The translations under genes and the position numbers were made by a program. Positions 4,840-9,252 of a DNA stretch of 9,252 bases are shown here, piece by piece (position 1 is the first letter of the stretch; each line of letters opens with the position of its first letter). Below the pieces are notes generated by a model that saw only the letters and a program-made list of their open reading frames with translations, was not told where the DNA came from and did no database searches. Location: positions 1-9,252 of the forward strand of contig QNAG01000103.1 in the NCBI GenBank assembly GCA_003641415.1, written 5' to 3'. Source of the stretch: Candidatus Zixiibacteriota bacterium. Its GTDB lineage: Bacteria > Zixibacteria > MSB-5A5 > GN15 > FEB-12.

Positions 4840-5814
4840 TTGAACCCTGTTTATTTTAGTAGATTGCTGTCGCAATATCAGCATGGAAGAAGCTCTTATC
4901 TGGCAGCGCTCGTAGCGATTGGTGTAAGTCTCCTGCTATGTGTTACTGTGACGACCTGTAATTTTCAAAAATCTCCTCCCCCTAGTGTGTTTGTCAGTAT
5001 TCCTCCGCAAGCTTTTTTCGTTGAACAGATAGCCGGCTCGCTGGTCGAAGTTAATGTTCTTGTAGGATCTGGGCAATCGCCGGCGACCTACGATCCCACA
5101 CCTCAACAGATGGCTCGTCTGGCGGATGCCAGCTTCCTGTTCACGGTTGGTGTTCCCTTTGAGCAACGCCTGCTTGAAAAGATAAGGTCCGGTTTCAAAG
5201 ACCTTAAGGTTATCAATACTAGCCAGGGGATCAAATTACACTCGATTAGTCATAATCATCATGACCTTGAAAGCGCTGCTCCAAGTGATCCCCATATCTG
5301 GCTCGATCCTTCCCTTGTGAAAATTCAGTCCGAAACTATCTGCAAGGCTTTGTGTCGGCTGCTGCCGGAGCAGCAAGAGAAATTTGAGAATAATCTCGCG
5401 ATATTTCACCAGCGTCTTGATTCAATTGCCGTTGTTGTCAGTGAAAAGCTTGCGGCTCTTGAGCAACGGACAATTTATGTATTTCATCCATCGTATGGAT
5501 ATTTTTGCGATGCGTTTGATTTGAAACAGGTGGCTATTGAAAAGGATGGAAAGGAGCCGTCAGCGCGACAGCTGGCCTTGATAGTAGAGCACTGTCATAA
5601 GGATTCGATAAATGTTATTTTTGTCCAACCCCAGTTCTCGCACAAGATGGCTGAGACAATTGCCAAAGCAATAGGGGGAAATGTTGTCCCACTTGACCCT
5701 CTATCCCGGGACTATCTCAATAACTTGACAGATATGGCAGCAAAAATATCGGCGGCACTTGGTGGGCAAGAGGTCAAAACGATCAGAACAAAAACACAAT
5801 CGGACAAAATGTAA
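4840..5814 (+). CDS. znuA: Zinc/manganese ABC transporter substrate-binding protein (ZnuA-like)
   Basis: Cluster A-I metal-binding protein that captures Zn2+ (or Mn2+) outside the cytoplasmic membrane for the ZnuBC transporter. A hydrophobic segment (~20-39) followed by Cys40 suggests a signal peptide or lipoprotein anchor, though the VTTC lipobox is unusual. Family landmarks are SPATYDPTPQQMARLADAS (80-98), DPHIWLDP (150-157), FHPSYGYF (215-222) and VPLDP (283-287). Ligands His152, His216 and Asp286 are present, but the first ligand, normally His in SPHTYEP, is Ala82. A short His-rich loop (His134, 138, 140, 141) precedes DPHIW. I chose the TTG at 4840, with GGAG 9 nt upstream, one base after the RHH stop; longer starts (TTG 4789, ATG 4804) would overlap the RHH gene without a good ribosome site. 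Three His-type ligand positions favour zinc over manganese, but specificity is uncertain. Confidence 0.88.
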   Translation: MNPVYFSRLLSQYQHGRSSYLAALVAIGVSLLLCVTVTTCNFQKSPPPSVFVSIPPQAFFVEQIAGSLVEVNVLVGSGQSPATYDPTPQQMARLADASFLFTVGVPFEQRLLEKIRSGFKDLKVINTSQGIKLHSISHNHHDLESAAPSDPHIWLDPSLVKIQSETICKALCRLLPEQQEKFENNLAIFHQRLDSIAVVVSEKLAALEQRTIYVFHPSYGYFCDAFDLKQVAIEKDGKEPSARQLALIVEHCHKDSINVIFVQPQFSHKMAETIAKAIGGNVVPLDPLSRDYLNNLTDMAAKISAALGGQEVKTIRTKTQSDKM

Positions 5815-5838
5815 ACAGCGAAAGATAAAATTCAAACA

Positions 5839-6606
5839 ATGGTAAACGAGCTAGTTCTTAATATCAACAGGGTGTCATTTTCATACAACAGTGAGGTAAT
5901 CTTTGACAATATCAATCTCACTGTTCATGAGCGGGAATTTGTCTGGATTGTCGGACCCAACGGCGGTGGTAAAACTACTCTGATGAAAATCATTCTGGGG
6001 CTTCTAACCCCCTCCGGCGGTTCAGTTGAGATATTCGGCACCTCACCTTTGAAGGCTCGTTCTCGTATTGGTTACATGCCACAGCATGCTTACCTGGACC
6101 AACGTTTCCCAATTACCGTACTTGAAATAATATTAATGGGACAACTGAAAAAAGGTATAAAGGCGGGGCTATTTTCCTCCAGGGACCGTCGAGCTGCGTT
6201 TGAAACGCTGGAGTTGATTGGAATGTCAGATTTGTCAGGGCGTCCTTTCGGCGAACTTTCAGGGGGGCAGCAGCGACGACTATTGATAGGGCGGGCGTTG
6301 GTAGCCAAACCTGACATGTTGCTCCTTGATGAACCAATGGCCAACCTGGACCGGCGGATAGAAAAAGAACTGTATGACTTGCTCAGGCGTTTGAATCAGA
6401 ACTTGACGATAATCATGATTTCCCACGATCCTGCGTTTGTCTCTGAATTTGTCGAACAGGTGGTATGCGTAAATCGCAAAGTGGTGATTCATCCTACTGC
6501 AATCATGGAAAGAGAGTTTATCGGTGAACTGTATGGTTCTGGAATGCGAGTAGTTCGACATGACCAACACCACCACGATGACGACAAAACACAGGGGAAT
6601 AGATAA
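5839..6606 (+). CDS. znuC: Zinc/manganese ABC transporter ATP-binding protein (ZnuC-like)
   Basis: A 255-residue ATPase subunit energising metal import. All ABC motifs are intact: Walker A GPNGGGKTT (39-47), Q-loop Gln82 in YMPQHAYLD, signature LSGGQ (140-144), Walker B MLLLDEP (160-166), D-loop ANLD (168-171) and switch His196 in ISHD. MPQ followed by the FPITVLEIILMG segment is typical of the Zn/Mn uptake ATPases. The C-terminus carries a His/Asp-rich tail (241-250: HDQHHHDDDK), comparable to the His-rich ends of other ZnuC proteins and possibly a cytosolic metal-binding or sensing tail. It begins 24 bp after znuA; the ribosome site is weak, which may lower expression relative to the binding protein. 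The order znuA-znuC-znuB supports the assignment. Confidence 0.92.
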   Translation: MVNELVLNINRVSFSYNSEVIFDNINLTVHEREFVWIVGPNGGGKTTLMKIILGLLTPSGGSVEIFGTSPLKARSRIGYMPQHAYLDQRFPITVLEIILMGQLKKGIKAGLFSSRDRRAAFETLELIGMSDLSGRPFGELSGGQQRRLLIGRALVAKPDMLLLDEPMANLDRRIEKELYDLLRRLNQNLTIIMISHDPAFVSEFVEQVVCVNRKVVIHPTAIMEREFIGELYGSGMRVVRHDQHHHDDDKTQGNR

Positions 6607-6609
6607 ACT

Positions 6610-7458
6610 ATGACAGAATTCTTCCACGCTATTGTTAACTATTCCTTTATGATGCATGCATTGCTTGCAAGTCTTTTAGCCAGCATAGCCTGTGGTGTTG
6701 TCGGGACGTATGTTGTTTCACGGCGGATAACCTATCTTGCAGGCGGTTTGGCTCATAGTGTACTCGGTGGAATGGGAATCGCTCACTACCTTAACATAGT
6801 CCATGGCTGGACTTGGCTGCATCCGCTCCATGGCGCCGTCTTTGCTGCATTGCTGGCGGCAATAATCATTGGCCTTGTCAGTCTCCATAGCAAGGAACGT
6901 GAAGATACAGCTATTGGGGCTGTCTGGGCGATTGGGATGGCTTTGGGAATTGTGTTTATTTCTCAAACTCCAGGGTACAGCCAGGATCTCATGAGTTATC
7001 TTTTCGGCAACATTCTTATGGTCGGATCCGGTGATTTGGTTTTAATGGCGACCCTTGATGCTCTGATATTGCTGACAGTAACTCTCTTCTTCAAGCAATT
7101 TCAGGCAGTTTGTTTTGACCAGGAGTTCGCCCGCATCAGAGGTGTTAATGTAGATTTGTTCTATCTACTATTGCTCGTCTTGACTGCATTAACAGTTGTA
7201 ATTCTTACAACAGTAGTAGGTATCGTTATGGTGATTGCCTTGCTCGCTTTGCCTGCAGCCGTTGCTATGCGTTTTACCCGAACGATATTTCAGACTATGC
7301 TGCTGGGGGTTCTGCTGAGTGCGTTGTTCTCAACAATCGGACTGGGTTTGAGCTATGCTCCAGACTTACCTGCAGGCGCTACGATAATTCTTGTTGCAGG
7401 GACGGTCTATGTGCTGATAGCGCTCGGCAACCGTATTCTGAACAAATTGCGACACTAA
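6610..7458 (+). CDS. znuB: Zinc/manganese ABC transporter permease (ZnuB-like)
   Basis: A 282-residue integral membrane permease of the ABC-3 family with about eight to nine hydrophobic segments. Typical landmarks are CGVVGTYVVSRRITYLAGGLAHSVLGG-type first-loop residues (~28-54), GLVSLHSKEREDTAIGAVWAIGMALG (the cytoplasmic EAA-like coupling region, ~88-113), SYLFGNIL (~129-136), and the DQEFARIRGVN segment (~170-180). VGIVMVIALLALPAAVA follows near 203-219. The C-terminal segment PAGATIILVAGTVYVL completes the fold. It starts 3 bp after the znuC stop, so the two are translationally linked and probably assemble as B2C2. It is the last gene of the operon, convergent with nrdR. Metal choice between Zn and Mn cannot be read from the permease alone. 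Confidence 0.92.
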   Translation: MTEFFHAIVNYSFMMHALLASLLASIACGVVGTYVVSRRITYLAGGLAHSVLGGMGIAHYLNIVHGWTWLHPLHGAVFAALLAAIIIGLVSLHSKEREDTAIGAVWAIGMALGIVFISQTPGYSQDLMSYLFGNILMVGSGDLVLMATLDALILLTVTLFFKQFQAVCFDQEFARIRGVNVDLFYLLLLVLTALTVVILTTVVGIVMVIALLALPAAVAMRFTRTIFQTMLLGVLLSALFSTIGLGLSYAPDLPAGATIILVAGTVYVLIALGNRILNKLRH

Positions 7459-7474
7459 ATGATGTCGGGCGCTT

Positions 7475-7491
7475 TACTTTTTTAAGAAGTA
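7475..7491. terminator. Weak A+T-rich hairpin between znuB and nrdR
   Basis: A 7-bp stem, including one G-T pair, closes a 3-nt loop (TACTTTT / AGAAGTA) in the 51-bp gap between the convergent znuB and nrdR genes. The stem is A+T-rich and only a short T-rich stretch follows on the plus strand, so termination strength is doubtful. It is the only candidate in this gap. Confidence 0.3.
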
Positions 7492-7509
7492 CATTTTGAT
7501 TTGCCGGGG

Positions 7510-7959
7510 CTACTCTAACAGCTTCTTGACTTCCTCGAGGAACTCCGCCGTGTCCTGGAACTTGCGATAGACTGAGGCAAAACGTACATAGGCAATATCG
7601 TCCACATTCCGCAGTTTGGACATTACCATCTCGCCGACATTCTGACTGCTGACTTCGTTGCGACCGCGGTTGCTTATTTCTGCCTCGATTTCATCGACCA
7701 TAGATTTTATTTGTTCACTTGATACCGGGAGTTTGTTGCAGGCTAGTTTTATTCCCTGTTCGATCTTGCTGCGATTGAATGGCTCGCGACGACCATCGGA
7801 TTTAAGCACCGTCACCTGGCGGTGTTCGACATATTCGTAAGTCGTAAAACGGTGTTTGCACCGAAGGCATTCACGCCGACGCCGGACCGCGCTACCGTCC
7901 TGTGATGGTCGACTGTCGACGACCTTATCTTCCTCATGTCCACACTTGGGGCATTTCAT
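7510..7959 (-). CDS. nrdR: Transcriptional repressor NrdR
   Basis: NrdR represses ribonucleotide reductase genes according to bound ATP or dATP. The 149-residue product is full length: an N-terminal zinc ribbon with Cys3, Cys6 (MKCPKCGHEEDKVVDSRPS) and Cys31, Cys34 (RRECLRCKHRFTTYEYVE), then an ATP-cone domain from ~49 to ~139. The cone opens with VLKSDGRREPFNRSKI and ends in YVRFASVYRKFQD. GGGAG lies about 13 nt before the ATG. It is the last gene of the minus-strand cluster, 41 bp after cutA; glyA and nrdR are often close in bacterial genomes. No ribonucleotide reductase gene or evident NrdR box pair is in the window, so its targets lie elsewhere. Identification is unambiguous. Confidence 0.97.
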   Translation of the reverse strand: MKCPKCGHEEDKVVDSRPSQDGSAVRRRRECLRCKHRFTTYEYVEHRQVTVLKSDGRREPFNRSKIEQGIKLACNKLPVSSEQIKSMVDEIEAEISNRGRNEVSSQNVGEMVMSKLRNVDDIAYVRFASVYRKFQDTAEFLEEVKKLLE

Positions 7960-8000
7960 AGTAGATTGTAAGCTCCCATAGGAACAAACAGCAGCCGCGC

Positions 8001-8324
8001 CTACGGCGCCTCCATCTCCATCTTGATCCAGGCAATGTAATCGGAGTTGCCCTCGGACAGTGGCACCGCGATTATCTCCGGCAGATCATAAGGATGGTTA
8101 TCAATCACCCAAGTCCGAAGATCCTCGAACTTATCACTGGTCGTCTTGACAAACAGCAAGGCCTCTTCATCGTGCTCGACCCGGTCGTCCCACCGGTAGT
8201 AGGATTCAATCCTGGGAATGATATTAACACATGCGGCCAGGCGGTTTTCCACCAGCCCCCGCGCAATCCGTTTCACCTCGTCACGAGGCAGAGAAATGAA
8301 GACGATACGAATCTTCTCAATCAT
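8001..8324 (-). CDS. cutA: CutA1 divalent-cation tolerance family protein
   Basis: A 107-residue member of the CutA1 family, small trimeric ferredoxin-like proteins linked to copper/divalent cation tolerance in E. coli; the molecular role is still unclear. Landmarks are LVENRLAACVNIIPRIES (24-41), YRWDDRVEHDEEALLFVKT (43-61), and HPYDLPEIIAVPLSEG (77-92) followed by YIAWI, all canonical, and the length is normal. A strong GGAGG lies 7 nt before the ATG, and that ATG overlaps the TGA of the upstream thiamine-binding gene (ATGA), indicating translational coupling. The GlyA-MTH1187-CutA-NrdR run is a compact co-transcribed unit. A direct connection with the neighbouring zinc operon is tempting but not supported, since it lies on the opposite strand in another operon. 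Confidence 0.95.
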   Translation of the reverse strand: MIEKIRIVFISLPRDEVKRIARGLVENRLAACVNIIPRIESYYRWDDRVEHDEEALLFVKTTSDKFEDLRTWVIDNHPYDLPEIIAVPLSEGNSDYIAWIKMEMEAP

Positions 8325-8632
8325 TTGTTCACCTCCCGCCCAAGTCTCTTTTCGACCGAGGCTATCTTGCCCGTGAGTCGTCCACGCGCTGCCTTGCGAT
8401 CATCAATGGTTATACAGATATAGATGCGGTCGTGCCCGCGCCGACGCAACGCTTTCCGCGCCTTGTTGAGCACGTCCATCACGCGTGTCCATTCGCCTTC
8501 GATGATAGTGGACATGGCGGTCAGCTTATACGGTAGACCACTTCGGTCAATGATGTCTATCACTTTGGAGACGTCTTCCGAGACCGACTCTTTTCCCTTA
8601 CTGGTCGGAAACATGGTTACTTGAAAGAGCAT
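8321..8632 (-). CDS. MTH1187 family (DUF77) thiamine-binding protein
   Basis: A 103-residue ferredoxin-like protein of the MTH1187/YqgV type; related proteins such as YkoF bind thiamine or hydroxymethylpyrimidine and form tetramers. Seen here: MLFQVTMFPTSKGKESVSEDV (strand 1 and the KGxSVS loop), SGLPYKLTAMSTIIEGEW (33-48), the helix VMDVLNKARKALRRRGHDRI, and ICITIDDRKAARG-type strand 4. The ATG at 8632 is chosen because AGGGAGGAG lies just ahead of it; an ATG five codons upstream (8647) would sit on top of this site and overlap the glyA stop. It begins 11 bp after glyA and overlaps cutA by 4 bp. Ligand binding is from the family and cannot be confirmed from sequence. Confidence 0.88.
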   Translation of the reverse strand: MLFQVTMFPTSKGKESVSEDVSKVIDIIDRSGLPYKLTAMSTIIEGEWTRVMDVLNKARKALRRRGHDRIYICITIDDRKAARGRLTGKIASVEKRLGREVNK

Positions 8633-8643
8633 GGCTCCTCCCT

Positions 8644-9252
8644 TCAATCGACATCATAATCCAATGGAAACTTCTTGCACAACGCCGCGACTTCCTCGGC
8701 AATCTCCGCCAGGACTTCATCTTTGCGTCGGCTCTTGATGCCTCGATCAATAAGATCGGCAATTATCTTCATTTCGTCCGGTCCCATGCCACGCGTAGTG
8801 ATAGCCGGAGTGCCAATACGGATACCGGAGGTGACAAACGGTTTTTCCGGATCGAACGGGACAGTGTTCTTGTTGACCGTGATACCGGCTTTGTCGAGCG
8901 CTTTTTCCACTTTCTTGCCGGTTACCTTGGGTACATCGATAAACGACAGCAGCATCAGGTGCGTATCAGTTCCACCTGCAACGAGCTTGTGTCCCTTTTC
9001 AGCCAGCGCTTCCGCCAATGTTTTGGCGTTGTCGATGACACGTTTCTGATACACTTTGAACTCGTCGGTCATGGCTTCCTTGAATGCAACCGCTTTGGCG
9101 GCGATGATGTGCATCAACGGACCGCCTTGAATGCCGGGCATGACGGTGCGGTCAAGATCGGCGGCGTACTGTTCCTTGCACATCACCACTCCGCCGCGCG
9201 GACCGCGCAGAGTCTTGTGGGTAGTGGAAGTCCCGAAATCGGCGTACGGTAC
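8644..9252 (-). CDS. glyA: Serine hydroxymethyltransferase, C-terminal half (cut by window edge)
   Basis: SHMT interconverts serine and glycine while forming 5,10-methylene-tetrahydrofolate, using PLP. The visible 202 residues are the C-terminal half of a protein normally about 415-430 long; the open frame runs off the end of the window in its natural codon phase. The PLP-lysine segment TTHKTLRGPRGG is present (Lys encoded at 9216-9214), preceded by PYADFGTS. Then come PGIQGGPLMHIIAAKAVAFKE, the GGTDTHLMLLSF strand, NKNTVPFDPEKPF, SGIRIGTPAITTRGM and a normal C-terminus. A GTG at 9189 could be mistaken for a start, but the catalytic lysine lies upstream of it, so it is internal. It is the first visible gene of the minus-strand cluster. 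Confidence 0.97.
   Translation of the reverse strand, partial: VPYADFGTSTTHKTLRGPRGGVVMCKEQYAADLDRTVMPGIQGGPLMHIIAAKAVAFKEAMTDEFKVYQKRVIDNAKTLAEALAEKGHKLVAGGTDTHLMLLSFIDVPKVTGKKVEKALDKAGITVNKNTVPFDPEKPFVTSGIRIGTPAITTRGMGPDEMKIIADLIDRGIKSRRKDEVLAEIAEEVAALCKKFPLDYDVD

Noticed and set aside
7475..7491. Strong bidirectional terminator between znuB and nrdR
   Set aside because: The stem is A+T-rich with a G-T pair and no clear U-tract, so it is kept only as a weak candidate.
8644..9189. GTG at 9189 as the start of a short SHMT-like protein
   Set aside because: The frame continues upstream through the PLP-lysine motif to the window edge, so this is an internal codon of glyA.

Overview
This is a bacterial chromosomal window with mid-range base composition and mostly well-known gene families: serine hydroxymethyltransferase, NrdR, CutA, a ZnuABC-type metal transporter and archease. 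The gene families and styles (a large membrane protein with TPRs, an archease/RtcB pair, non-ATG starts) suggest an uncultured or deep-branching Gram-negative-type lineage such as the Zixibacteria/FCB-like candidate phyla. That placement is an impression, not a result.

Layout. (1) About 1-3690, minus strand: a damaged RNA-repair operon, read right to left as archease, rtcB, class I methyltransferase. rtcB is destroyed. Its first 68 codons (3212-3009, with a UGA at codon 3) and its last 15 codons plus stop (739-692) survive as collinear remnants. They flank a ~2.3 kb replacement that carries a hairpin-bearing sequence and a large membrane protein with a C-terminal TPR domain. The methyltransferase downstream is also shortened at its C-terminus. 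Archease looks intact. (2) 3690-4340: a lone A+T-rich GNAT acetyltransferase on the plus strand, probably acquired. (3) 4420-7460, plus strand: a metal-uptake operon. A promoter with a perfect 7-1-7 palindrome in its spacer precedes a small ribbon-helix-helix protein with a Cys-rich (zinc-ribbon-like) C-terminus, followed by znuA (binding protein), znuC (ATPase) and znuB (permease). I read this as an autoregulated zinc-uptake operon with its own metal-sensing RHH regulator. (4) 7510-9252, minus strand: a compact housekeeping cluster read right to left as glyA (C-terminal half, cut by the window edge), an MTH1187-type thiamine-binding protein, cutA and nrdR. Spacing is tight, with one ATGA overlap.

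The two points most worth attention are the replaced rtcB core, visible only when the gap sequences on both sides of the TPR gene are translated, and the RHH/zinc-ribbon regulator with its candidate operator ahead of znuACB. The znuA product also lacks the usual first metal-ligand histidine. No tRNA, rRNA, CRISPR array or recognisable transposase was seen.
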